Shown here in pieces: positions 32,301 to 44,273 of a stretch of DNA of 64,000 nucleotides. Made by a program: the position numbers and the translations under genes. The stretch lies in contig CAKJVC010000059.1 of the NCBI GenBank assembly GCA_918026815.1, positions 1 through 64,000 on the forward strand, read 5' to 3'. Numbering within the stretch: the stretch's first letter is position 1; each line of letters starts with the position of its first letter. This DNA is from Chalara sp. BL73 (Eukaryota > Ascomycota > Leotiomycetes > Helotiales). Below the pieces are notes generated by a model. The model ran no database searches. It saw only the letters and a list, made by a program, of their open reading frames with translations, and was not told the DNA's origin.

Positions 32301-35300
32301 AAAGATATTCATTTCGCATCTTCATCCGTAGGCTCTTTGTCATTTGTTCCTCGTTATTGTAATTAACGATGCTTGCGATGAAGTCATCCTTACGGACAAT
32401 GCCTTGGACCGTCTTCCAGCTGTCGATCTTATGGCCAAGTAATGTGCACACGGATTCAAGAGCCAACCTCACACCTTGAGGCGGATTACCCATAGATCGT
32501 ACCTCTGTAAGATGTTGCCGCTTGATATTACTAACACTCTTTTGTGCCTCCAGAACTGCTGGCTCTGCATTTGCTAGATCGGCCATTACCAGAGCTCTTC
32601 GTTGTTCGACCTCAACTTCCTGTTTCTCAAGTGCAACCTGAATTTCTAAGGATGTGGTTTTCCGCTGCTCTGCTTCTCGCTGATCTGCAACCATGCGTTG
32701 TAGTTTCTCGTTCGCCTCAGCATCTTTACGTTCTAATTGGCCCTTTTTCTCTGCAAGGCTGACACGAAGCTCGCTGACCTTATCGACAGTATCACGCAGT
32801 TTCTCTAGTCCAACATTAAGATGTCGCTGTTCTTCTTCGAGATCTTCACGTTTTTCGTTGTAGAGTTTGACGTATTGCGCAACGAAATCTAAGAAATGTC
32901 TAGGCGTAAGGAATGTAACCTTGCCCTGCTGCTTGAGCAACTTTACATTAAAGCGCTGGAGAGAATAATGGATGTAGACCATAGAGTTGACCACAGCCTG
33001 CCGATGACTCGCAGGTAGCGTTAGATCTCGATAAGCAACTGGGATACTGTCTGGAGCAGTGAAATTTGGTCGGTCCAGGTCAATAGAATGTGTCAGTTCT
33101 GTGCCAACTTGAAAGAGGGCCTGATCAGACCAGTCTCCAAACCAGTTGAGGACGCAACGATTGAATAGGGCTGGGCTGGTCGCGGCTTTAGAAGACAGCC
33201 CACCTTCAGGGGGGTTCATCGTGAAAACAACATGAAGATTCTTGATTATTTGCTGAGTGAACCACTTGTAGAGTTCTTCCTGTGAATCAAGGAGAAGTCC
33301 TTGTCGTTGCGCGCCTTCTTTGCAGGCTGTCATCAAAGATGCAAGCTCGTCACCTTCAAAAAGTCCTGGAACCTCAGCATTCGCCAGGAGGGTATTCATA
33401 CGTTCAAGGAAGCCTGAATCCAAAACATTTGCCTCGTCCATGATGAAGCAGATTTTCTCGCCTTTACATCCACTCCTACGAAGGACATCACGGAGATCAT
33501 CATCGAAGTCCTCTGCAGAGTACTTTCCATGCACCTTGATCTGGAAGACCTTGAGGCCATTCATCCATGCTACGAAACGGGAAAGTGTTGTCTTTCCACT
33601 TCCACTGACTCCAATCAGGATCAGATGGCCTTGAGGTTGACGGAAAACGCGATCAATGCGAAGGACATGCTCAAGAACGTCGTTGAAGAGGATCAGTGGA
33701 ACATCGACTTCTTCTTCGCAGAATGTCTTTAGTCTAGCCTTGACAAATTCGCGCAATTGCTCTCGATCGACAGGAACATAATTTTTGGAGAGCCAGTTCG
33801 AAAAGAGTATCGGACCACCTAGGGCTTTGTCTTCCTCGATGGTTGGGAAGAATTCAAGAGCTATGCGGCGCACAGCATCATCCGTCCATTTCCTTTCATC
33901 CTCCGCAACCAACCGATCCTGGAACAACCGCAGAGCCTCATGAGCCCATATTCGTACCAAGCCCTCTACAGACAGTGTTTCGAGTGGGCGGATAGCTTCA
34001 TAAACGCCTCTCACCCACCGTGTTAGCTCACGCGGACTGTAGACATAATGAGGCTGGATTTTTGGCGTGAAACGCTGTTGGGATTCTAAATAGAATTGGA
34101 CCATAGCCTTTGTTAGAGACTCGGAATAACCTCTCAGCGACGGGATAATCTTCAACACTGCGCTATTGAAAGTACCGTATATCTGCTGGAGTGAAAGCTC
34201 GCCGGGATAATCGACCATAATAAGTGGTGCATGTCGCAGAAACCGTGCACCCATTGGAGTACGGCCAGCATCGGTGGGAGGATTACAGGCTCCAACAAAC
34301 TGAATACGATCGAGAGTGACCCATGTCTTGTCCGAGGTCCGCCAAAATCCATTTTGTTCTACTAGTTGGCGCAAGAAAGAAATAGCTCGTTGCGTGCCGT
34401 ACTTGTCGGGGGCAGGCAAATTAATCTCATCGCAAAATAGCACAAGCCAACGACCAATCTGTGTTGGGGACAGCATGACGCCGTTGAGTGTCTTCTTGTA
34501 CTCACAGTATTGTTCAAACGTCTTAATGAGCAAATCTGGTGTTGTTGCGCTGGAGAAATTCAGACCAACGACTTCCATGTTTGGCAACTTCCGAAGAGCG
34601 CTAAATAAAGTCATAGTCTTGCCTGATCCTGGTGGTCCGCACAGAAGTAGGGGCTTATGTTCTGCGAGCCATGAGTACAATACATCTTCATGGCGTACCG
34701 TATCAAGCGTCGGGATTACTACGTCTGTCTGGGTAATAGAATGGGTGTTGACCTCTATTGAAGGTACCTGATTCAGCCATGATGACCACTCTGCTTTGGG
34801 TAGAGTTACGTCGAAGTCAATGAGAGATGAATTTTCAGCCAATTCGGGTGAACCAAACGTGGCTAAGCCAGCAAGACAGTCGCCAAATTTCTTCCGATCT
34901 GCCAAAGGACAATCACCTGTAAATGACCAGACCAAGGCAAGAAGGAGTTTCTTTGCAACAAAAGCCTCAACCTGCTCAGGGTCCAGCGGAAAGTCCACAT
35001 GTTGTGTGTTGTAATCGATCATGTCTCTGACACATTTATTCAGAAGTGAAAATAAGGTGTTCAGGACTCGAGCAATGGTGAATTCCATTATATGATTGAA
35101 GCCCTCTGCTTGTTCAAGAGCGGAAGTAATGAAGTTGTCAGTCGTCAGAAATGCTTGAAGAAGATCTGCTACCTGAGCTTGAAGTGCAAGGGCTTTCGCA
35201 GCACTCTGTCCTGTCGCAACGGCGTCTTCGTCAAGGTCCTCAAATGCGACAGTCCTCAAGGCGTCCAGATAATTTGACACCATCATATTGGAGGTGACTG

Positions 35301-38300
35301 TGTCCTCACTGAACCACACCATACCACATCGACTTACAGTCGCCAAGGTAGCATACTTCAAGGTCTCGACTTCGAACATGATGCGAACATTTGGAGGTAG
35401 ATTTAGCCGCTCACCGTTAGGCAGAGTCAACAATTTGTTGTCGTCCAGAACACTGTTCAGGTTTTCGACCCACTCTGGGTCAACATCTCCATCAAAAACT
35501 ATCCAATGTCTCTTTCCCTCTTCGCCACGGAGATTGTCCACGATCTTGCGTAATGTGCTTGTGAATAGGCCATCGGTCCACTCTCTTGTAGTAGAATCAA
35601 GATTGCCGTACAGAGCCTCTTTTGACATAACTTTCGAGTCGATGATATGGAAGACACCCTCAACCCCTTCCACTTGTTGCATAGCCTGCAAAAGAAGTTT
35701 CCAAGCTACAGACTTGCCTGAACCAGAATCTCCTACCATCATAACGCCATGATGGATACCCTGAATCTGGTAAAGTTGAAGAATCTTTGTCATCCATATG
35801 TCATTGACAACAAGATGTCGCTCCTTAGCAATATCCAAGATGGCCTCCTTCAGGGTGTCCAGGCTCGCTGGCACATATTTCACTCCAGGGAATGATTCGG
35901 CCTCAATTGATCGTAAGATATCAACATCGCTTTTGATCAATTTTGGAGCAATCGTCTCACGAACACTTTGAACAATGATTTGCGGCTCCACCTCTTCTTC
36001 CGGACCGAGGTTACCACCGGTGACTGTAAGACGAGCACGTTTTAGCCCTCCAGAGCTAACAAGCACGCTCTTTAGGGCTCTAAGACCAAAATCGTAATGC
36101 GCCTGTTTTGATAATCTGACAGCACAGCGATCAAAGAAAGGTACAGTCTGCTTCGAGAGTGTCTTAGCCTGGGTGAAACCTTGCGAGTACAACATAACTT
36201 CTGCAATGAGTTCCTTGTCAGGCTTGGACATAGCCACACTTCTGAAGAGCTTCTTTAAATTATCTGGAAGGTTGGAACGGCCTGCATAGCCAGGATTCAT
36301 AGTGATGAAAAGTCCAGTATTCTGGTTAACGTGAAGTTGTCGGCCGATTAACTCGATCTGGGATTTCTCATCCTCCATTCCTTGCTTCAGCCCAAGCTGA
36401 ATATTTTGGACTTGTTGAGATACGGCCGATAGAATTCTCTCCTCGAGACGATTGAACTCATCAAAACATCCCCAAGCCCCAACTTGGCAAATTCCAAGGA
36501 AAATACGCCCCATGGCTTGGAAGTCGAAGGTATCATCGCAGCAGAAAACGAGAGTAAACCTTCCAAGTTGGACCCCAAGGGCCTTCACAGATTCTGTCTT
36601 GCCAGTGCCAGCTGGGCCGTACGGAGAGCCACCAAGTCGTTGGCAAAGTGCTTGCGTTAAGGTCAGGAAACATCTATCTGTTAGAGGAGTTCGAACGAGG
36701 CGTTCTGCAACTCCAAGATATTCGAACCCATAGTTGAGCTTGGCATTGGCCATCTTGATATGAAGCCGCTGAAGGAAATCGCCTTCGGCCTTGTAAACAT
36801 ATCTCATTTGGAGCAGCCAAAGGTAGTGACTTGGTGAGTTTGCATTCATGTTGATGAGCTTCTCGATACAATCTCTCTGATGAACACACTCTGTGATGAG
36901 GTGCTCACATCTCTTTCGTTGTATTGGATCGAGATCGCCCAGAACCGTCGCAGCCAGAAGTCGCAAGACCTTGACTTCCTGCTCAAACAGACCAGGCAAA
37001 GAAGACCCACCAGCTTCAAGAGCCTTTTCAACCGAAGAAGTCCATACAACTTGTGTCGCAAGTACTACAATCTGACTTGGGAACGAGGAGATGTATTTAT
37101 TTAACAAAGTTTGGTCAACCTCGTCGGCATTGAAAATTGGTTCGTACTCATCTATTGCCTCGGCTAATAATTCTGCGAGGGTTGCTTTCATACTATTTTC
37201 GAGGAGAGCCAGCCAATCATTGATTTTAGGCGTTTTGATGAGGTTGATATCCTTCTTCAGTCTAACTTCCTCGCCCTCCTTAGAAGTGAAACCAGAGATG
37301 ATGTGCTCTTCATCCATAATAAGTCCAGACAGGCCTGCAAACATTTTCTTGAAGTGCTTGGCAATGCGAAGGGTGTCATTGCTATTGCCAATAATCTCGA
37401 GAAGGTCCTCATCACCAACAAAATAGAATCTGGGGAAAGACACTCGTTCTCGTTCAAGATATTCGCCCAATGCCTTTTGAATTTTGTTGAGCAATTCTGC
37501 AAGACGCTCAAGCGATTTTTGAACGCCAGAGATATTAAGAACATCGAGCACAAAGGGCTGTTTGTAGACCTTTTTCATAACCGCAAAGAATTCAGAATTG
37601 ATATTCTGGAACCTTGAGGACTCGATCGGAAGCAGATGCTTGATATCTGCATTCCCTGTGAACACACCTTCCAAATATACCCACTGACGTTGTACATCTA
37701 TCCAAACATCAAAGAGCACATGCACTCGATTCAGCTTATCTTCCCAGGATGAAGCCTCTTCTTCAAACTCCTTATAGTACGGTGAATGTCTCATTGCTTG
37801 CAAGGAATTGAGGTTCTCGCTGCATTTAGCAAATAAATCATCCCATCCTCTGATAAGCTTGCACTTGGTCTGATAATTGACGAGGTCAAGTGAGTAATTT
37901 GTCCAGATTTCACGGACCTGCTTCAAAAACTCTTCCAGGGCCATCTCACCCTGGGCTTGAGCAATGATATCTCTAATGACAACTTCATTAGCTGCGAGAT
38001 TGAGATCCCAAACATCACCCAATGTCATAGCTATGGGAGAGTATCGTTTCCCTGGTCGCAAAGCTTTGAAAATCTTGTTCCAGTGACGGTCTCGTACAGC
38101 TTCCGACTTCAAATCGGTAAGGACAGGATTGACTTTGAGGAACTGTCGAAGAATGTTTTGAATATGTTCAAAGGCCGCATATTGTCTCATGCGACTAGGC
38201 ATCTCCTTCGTCATCTTGATTAGGCCATCTATGGCAGATCGCAATTTGCGTGGTTGAACACTATTCCAAAGAGTTTCTCGAAGATCGTTCAGACTCTTCC

Positions 38301-41300
38301 AGATGGTAGACAGGGCAGCCCAAACAGACTTAAAGTCTTGTACCTCCTCAAGAATTGCTGCAAGTGACGAGTCTGCGCTAGCAGGAAGATCCAATGCTTC
38401 TTTGGCTCGGGCTACCATTTCGGATTCTTCATTTAATTTGGTAATGCGCAATTCAAATGATGCCAAGGTTGCTGATGCGATATCTGGTGCAATTGTGCCA
38501 GAGACAGGTTTCTCTTCATTCCATTGATGGGTGATTTCCGCAATCTTCTCTCCGACGATTTTGTCTTCCGTGGTAATCTTGGCACGAAGAGCGTCTGATT
38601 GATCCTCAACAATCTTAGATTTCCGAGCGAGAATATCATTCAGCGCAGTCCACTCAGAATCGACTTGCTCTACATCCAGCCAGTCACCAGGAAATTGATA
38701 CCGTTGCCTTACCAAAGTTGTTTGTCCCTGTCGAAATATTTCGACCTCAGGGCCCCAGGCTTTGACCTTACGCTGACAAGTTTGCACAATAGTGATAAAT
38801 TGTACCGCCTGTGCTGTGGATGAGGCTTCCAATGACTGGACTTCAAGATCTTGGCGTGCCTTTTTTATTTCTGCATACACTTCGCAGACACGCATGCCGA
38901 GACGGCCGGCAAATTTCATTAGAATCTCGTGCTGCCATTGATCGTACTTGGCATTGACCTTCGTCTGGACCTGATCATAGTCGATGGTGAGATGGCCGAA
39001 TGATCGGCTGACTTCGGTTGTGTCAAAAGTTGCTCGGGTCTTACGGATCTCTTGGAGCAATTGAAGCCACTTTGAGAGTTGCTCTCCAAGCACTTCATAC
39101 ACTTGCTCAGACTGGAGATCCCAAAGAGACTGAAATTGAAGCCATTTGTCAACGTAGCTATTGATCTCGACCAACTTTACCTCAACAGAGCTATACACCC
39201 GGGACAAGATCTCGGTGCACGAATTTGGAAGATCTGTGAATCGAGCCTCGCTGTCCGTCGCTGTATTTAAGCTCATCTCATATCTGGAGGCCTTGACTTT
39301 TCGAATGTTACAAACAATACCCAACCATTCATGAAGTTGTAAGAACCAGCTTGCGCGAGCATATTCAAGCGGTGGATCGAGGTAGATTACCTGGTTTCGC
39401 ATAGATATCTCATGTACGAGACGCTTCATTGTCGGTGCTTGGTCTTGCTCAATGTCAGTTGTACTTAGATGCTTTCTCCGGCTATCGTCATTCACCCCAT
39501 CTGATGGCGCATTTTCGAATGCATCTATCCAATACTCAATTGCCTGCTGGAGTCGGATTAGCAGTATGGTTTTGATTCGTCTATTCATCTCTTTGACCCA
39601 ATATGCCAAGTTCACGTAGTTCTCGAGGTTGAGCTGATCAACTGCCATTTGGATCGTTTCGAGGCGGGTCTGGAAAGATCCAGATTCGTAAGGACATGTT
39701 TCTAGCTCTTTCAGTGCCTTTTGGATTGTCGTGTTGATTGATGCCAGAGTCAGGGTTTTGTTCTGCAGTAGAGACACTGAGGCTGCAAACTCACGCACAA
39801 ACTGAACGTGTTTACTCTCGTTGCGAGCACCAGGATGATCTACGGTTCCATTGGATAGGAAAGTGGGCTGTTTGATATGAAGATCAAACGAATGTACAAA
39901 TGACTCCCATTTAAGGGGTACTCCTTTAGAAATCAATCCATAGACTTCATTCTGATATCCACTCAAAAGGATGGAGACATCAGCCATGCCAGATATCTGT
40001 CGTGTTGTCGATGCAAAAACTCGGACGCTTTCCATAAGACTGACAGCATAAGGGTAAACTCGTTTAGCCTCTTTCGATACGTTGTTGATCTGATGGGGCA
40101 CCGCATAGTTAAGCCACATTAGATTACGGGTCTCTTTGAAAAGAGCAATGACCTGAGGATCAAAATTGACAGCCAATTCTAAAGCATAGTTGTTGGCTCG
40201 GATCTTATTAATATTGAACAGTCGCCCAGCAATCGACAATTGTTTTCTTTGCACATCATGAAGCCAGGCCTCAAATATAGGACGGGTATCAAGCTTCTTT
40301 CGAAACAGGTTACTCTCACTCTGGAGCTTCTGTCCTTCTGAATGAAGTGCCCAATCATCTCCCAAAACGGATTCAACCTTTTTCATGTAACCATCAAGCT
40401 GTCTTTCGATTTGCTGAGCCCATATAATGGCTCCCGAGACAGGAGGGAGATCATGAAGCTGAGCCATTGCATGTGCCTCAGAGTGACCGTATTGTTGCTT
40501 GAAACGCTCATGCAGTGAGGATATATCATTCTTAACGTTGTCTATCAACTGTGTTTGGTACTCGGTAATGGCGCCTCGGATTTTTGGGCGAACAAATAGG
40601 GCATTGAACTTAGAGAATACGCGAAACATGTCATTCGCGTTCCTCGCAGTTGCCAATCGATCTCGTAGCCGAGCAATGATAGAATTCTCCACGCGAGCGG
40701 TCCGTTCATTGTATGTAATCTCTGCTTGAACCCAGCGTTGAGTGCCTTCTGGAGACACATCGAGCAAGTCTACATTGTTCAATGCAGCCCAGGCTTGCTG
40801 CACTTCCTCAACGGCATCAACGTCACCCATTTCTTCGACTAGAACAACTCCATTGGACGCACCATCAGAGCCCTCTTCCCCTTTCGGTCCCAAGACGTTT
40901 ACTATAGTGCGTTGTAATTGTTCGTGGTTGTCACGAAATGTACCAACATACTTCAGTCTTGCTTGAAGGTCTGCATGTTTTGGGGTGATTTTGATCGGAA
41001 TAAATTTCTCATTTCTCCGTCGCATGACTTCCCGCGCTACATTTGTGAACTCCTTTACGTTCTCATCCCAGGTGCGCCAAACCTCATCGGCAGTTGCCAT
41101 GAGGTTTTTAAACTCTCTATAGTCTAGATGCATCAGAGATCGACCATGCAACAAAGAGTGTAACTGTGTGTCCAAATCGGCTGAGATGGCTTCGACTAAT
41201 GGCAAGGCTCTTCGGATGGGATAGGGACAAATTCTTAGCTTCTTGTTAAGATGAGCAAATATTAATCCTATAGAGTCTTGTATCTTGGCCAACGAAGTTG

Positions 41301-42484
41301 CGGACAACAATTCATCCAGAGGGAACTCTCTCATCAGCTGATTGTATTTTTGAACCTTTTCAGTCGCTTCTTTGAGGCCAGTATCAGCTGTAAAACTGAC
41401 AGTGGCTTGAAATCTTTTGGCAGTTCGGAGTATATCCAATGTAAGTGTCACACCTTCACCACGGAGTTGAAGTTCGATCTTCTCCAAGGCCGATTCCATT
41501 GAGAGCCAGAACTTGATCTCTTGAGTTGCTGTTCCACTGCTTGGATCCCTAGATAGTTTGGTGATTGATTGAATCGACTTTATCCATTGATTGACTGAAG
41601 ACTGCAGGTTGTTAAGGAAAGTGCTATCGTGCACAAGATTTGAAGGAATAAGCTCCACTGAAGGTTTCACATGACGAGTAGCAGCATCCTCAATGGCGGT
41701 CAAAACAATAGCATGTAGTGGTAATATCAAGTCGGGAATCTCGATGTTCTGTTGAAGATGGAGCAACGCGAGTTCTAGGTCCGCTATTCTCTTCTTTGTG
41801 ACAGGTATTCCGGTCTTCGCCTCCACTTCCGATCTCCCTCGAACGCCATTAGTCGCCTGCTCCGTTCTGGTATATGCATCAAAATAAGGCGCCAGCGCTA
41901 GGTGTACGACAGAATGCAATGTTTCGAAAGGAGACTGAAGGGCTCCACCAGTGCCAGCTGCTGCGGGATTCTCAGAAGCTCCGCCGGGCAAATTAATAGT
42001 TTGAATTTGTGAATAAATGGGTATCGAAGGGTCTATTGGACTAGGTCGTTTTATGAAAGCTACTGAAGCTGCGGTCGTCGGAGCACTAGATATCTCTGTT
42101 GCTAGACTATATGAAAACAAAGCTGTGCCTATATGATGTTAGCTGGAGTTCCAAATATTGTACTGGGTGCCCATGAATACTCTGTGTTTCAGCCACTCTA
42201 TCTGATTGCTCTTCGTCTTGCGTTGACACCACATCCTTCTGAACATACAATACAAGTTGTTGAGATTCGGAGGCGAAACGTGTACATCGTTGTATAGTAT
42301 CAGAATATCTGGATTTCGAAAGAAGACTTCCGTTGTTTTCAAGGTCCTCGCGTGAGGCTCCAAGAGTGATTTGAAGCACTGCAGCAAGATATTCGACCAC
42401 CACATTAGGGTCTGTGGTGGGAGCTGCGGTAGGGACCCCGTTGGTGGATGGGCTTGAGGGATTGTTGACCAAGCTCTCCATCAT
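29316..42484 (-). CDS. nudA: Cytoplasmic dynein heavy chain (NUDA/DYN1 type), 4354 aa
   Basis: The motor subunit of cytoplasmic dynein, driving minus-end microtubule transport, nuclear migration and endosome movement in hyphae. Three exons on the minus strand: 42484-42181, 42128-29839 (12,290 bases) and 29786-29316. Both introns are 52 bp; the first has a perfect CTAAC branch site. The spliced length is 4354 residues, normal for fungal dynein. An N-terminal tail and linker precede six AAA modules. Walker A lysines are near residue 1945 (AAA1, GPAGTGKTE), 2240 (AAA2, GDSGSGKS), 2605 (AAA3, GPPGSGKT) and 2947 (AAA4, GVSGSGKT). The coiled-coil stalk starts near 3190, with the microtubule-binding tip around 3300 ([15 protein letters not shown]). 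The C-terminal domain ends [13 protein letters not shown]. The gene is intact throughout. Confidence 0.97.
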
Positions 42485-43171
42485 GGCTGTCGCTGTGCTC
42501 TATAAGAGCGATATCATCGTCCAAAATTGATGGTAGAAGGTAGTCCTGGTCGTCAGCTTGAGATCACTGGTGACGAAGTGCACTCAGCTGTAATATGAGT
42601 ATGCTGGGCTGGTCTCAGATATTGAAGTGCTCCTGGTTATTTCAGATACGCGCAACGCGATATGCTTTCTAATCCCTGTCAACACGCGGCCGCACCCCCT
42701 TTTTTTTTTTTTTTTTGTTCGTCTCTTTGCAGCCTGGCAGCATACTTTGATGTCTTCACTTACCAGTACCTAAGTAGTATTTTATTTCGGCTCCGTAAAT
42801 TACAGATATAGCCCAAGTGTACTAATTTATCAATACATCCATCCCAGACTCTCGCCACTGCAATTTACAAGAGAGGAACAAATAGAGTGAAGTAGCTATT
42901 TTGAAATTAATGTCACTTTGCAATCACATTCGGTCAAAGATGCATTAGATTATGTATCGTGTTTCCATCATCTTCATAGACCATGAGACCAAAGCAAAAG
43001 TACTGTACAAAAAGCCCGACAGAAAACCCGCACGGCGCCTAGAATGCTGATATACAAATTGCACTGAGGAAGCACCAAAGGTACATCTATAGTGCAGAAA
43101 CTGAGTGCGACTCTATAAATCCTGACAATATTCGTCTTCATATGAGGGGAGAGTTGCTTCTAGACTTAAGT
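42485..43171. other. Spacer upstream of dynein and downstream of TOM20
   Basis: Dynein promoter region on the minus strand. It carries a 17-base T run at 42700-42716 (an A tract on the dynein coding strand), a common fungal promoter element. No other gene. Confidence 0.6.
42700..42716. repeat. Poly-T (poly-A on the minus strand) tract
   Basis: 17 uninterrupted T residues about 215 bases upstream of the dynein start codon. Confidence 0.9.
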
Positions 43172-44031
43172 CTAGTCAAGCCCAACAGTAGGCATTCCGC
43201 TATCAGAACCTGGTCCATGTCCAAAAGGACCAACTTTGAGCTCCGGATCGGTCGCAATCATCTCTGCAAGTATATCTAGAACTGGTTTTGGGACTGTCTT
43301 ATCGTAAATCCTATTCATGAAGTATCAGCAACTGATCACACGAATTGAGAACAGCTCTTGAAGAGTAACCAATGAAATAATCATGATACAGAAAGAGAAT
43401 AATAGGCTTACGTTATAAGGTCCGATGGGGTTGGATAAACTTTGAGAGCTTTGTAGAAAGAGAGCGCCGCTTGAATATTATCGGTACCTGGGCTGGATTA
43501 GCTCTGTCATGACGCGAGTTAGATATATAAACCAACGAACCTTCTTGACTTAAAGTTTCTCCTCTGGCAACCTCTTGCATGAAGTATGCTTCCCGCTCTT
43601 CTACATCCAAAGGGAACCCATCCTCCTTCGCCTCCACTACTTTTTCTTTAATAGAAGCTTTCTGTCGAATTGTCTCAGCTTCAGCTTCCTCCTTTGCAGC
43701 GCGAGCTTGTCTGCGACTCTCTTTCTTCAATTGTTTGCGAAAATTCGGGTCGGTACGTCTCTTATGGTCAAAATACACTGCACTTTTTCGGTGTTAGCTA
43801 CATGCTGTAAGTGAATTGAGCGAGAAATCCGCATCTCGGATAGACTTCTATCTTTTCGACTTCATAATGTTGTAGGAAGTTATAACCCAGCTGTTTTGTC
43901 AAGGGCGTACATACTATGCTAGCACCAATTGTTAGCGATGATTTTTAATTACAGCTTTGCAGATACCTACCTAAGAGACCGGTTGCGACTGTGCCTACAG
44001 AAGCGGCAACGATCATTGATGTTTGGACCAT
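43172..44031 (-). CDS. tom20: Mitochondrial import receptor TOM20, about 174 aa
   Basis: An outer-membrane receptor of the TOM complex that binds presequences. The N-terminus is a membrane anchor (MVQTSMIVAASVGTVATGLL...). It is followed by YFDHKRRTDPNFRKQLKKES, a charged helical region, and the TPR-like receptor domain (LDVEEREAYFMQEV, GTDNIQAALSFYKALKVYP). The end is GHGPGSDSGMPTVGLD. Exons on the minus strand: 44031-43967, a predicted 8-nt microexon 43918-43911, 43777-43541, 43487-43412 and 43310-43172. A simpler model joins 43971 directly to 43777 through a 193-bp intron and gives 170 aa. Both keep the frame; the microexon model uses two complete sets of splice signals. TOM20 shares its promoter with EXO84. 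Confidence 0.93.
43911..43918 (-). other. tom20: Predicted 8-nt microexon in TOM20
   Basis: The minus strand reads CATAGTAT, bounded on the left by CTAAC plus the acceptor GTGCTAG and on the right by the donor GTACGC. It keeps frame with donor 43966 and acceptor 43778, adding G-S-I-V-L at the membrane-anchor boundary. Confidence 0.55.
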
Positions 44032-44273
44032 TATGCAGTGCAATCAGTGTTGTCAAGGTAATGTAGGGGGAAGTCGAAGAGGTTATTGGAAAGACCTGAA
44101 TTATTTTACCTTCGACCAGGATGTCAAGGTCCGGACGGCGCCTGAGGCCTTGAGGGCGGCTCCACATTTCGCGTGAACAACAACGCTTCGTGAATCTGTG
44201 ACAGGCTCATATTGTTCGATATCGGGCACCACAAATACAAAAGATACCATTGCCCTCGGACGCACTTCCAACC
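44032..44273. promoter_or_regulatory. Bidirectional promoter, TOM20 and EXO84
   Basis: 242 bases between two divergent start codons. No clear TATA element seen. Confidence 0.6.
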
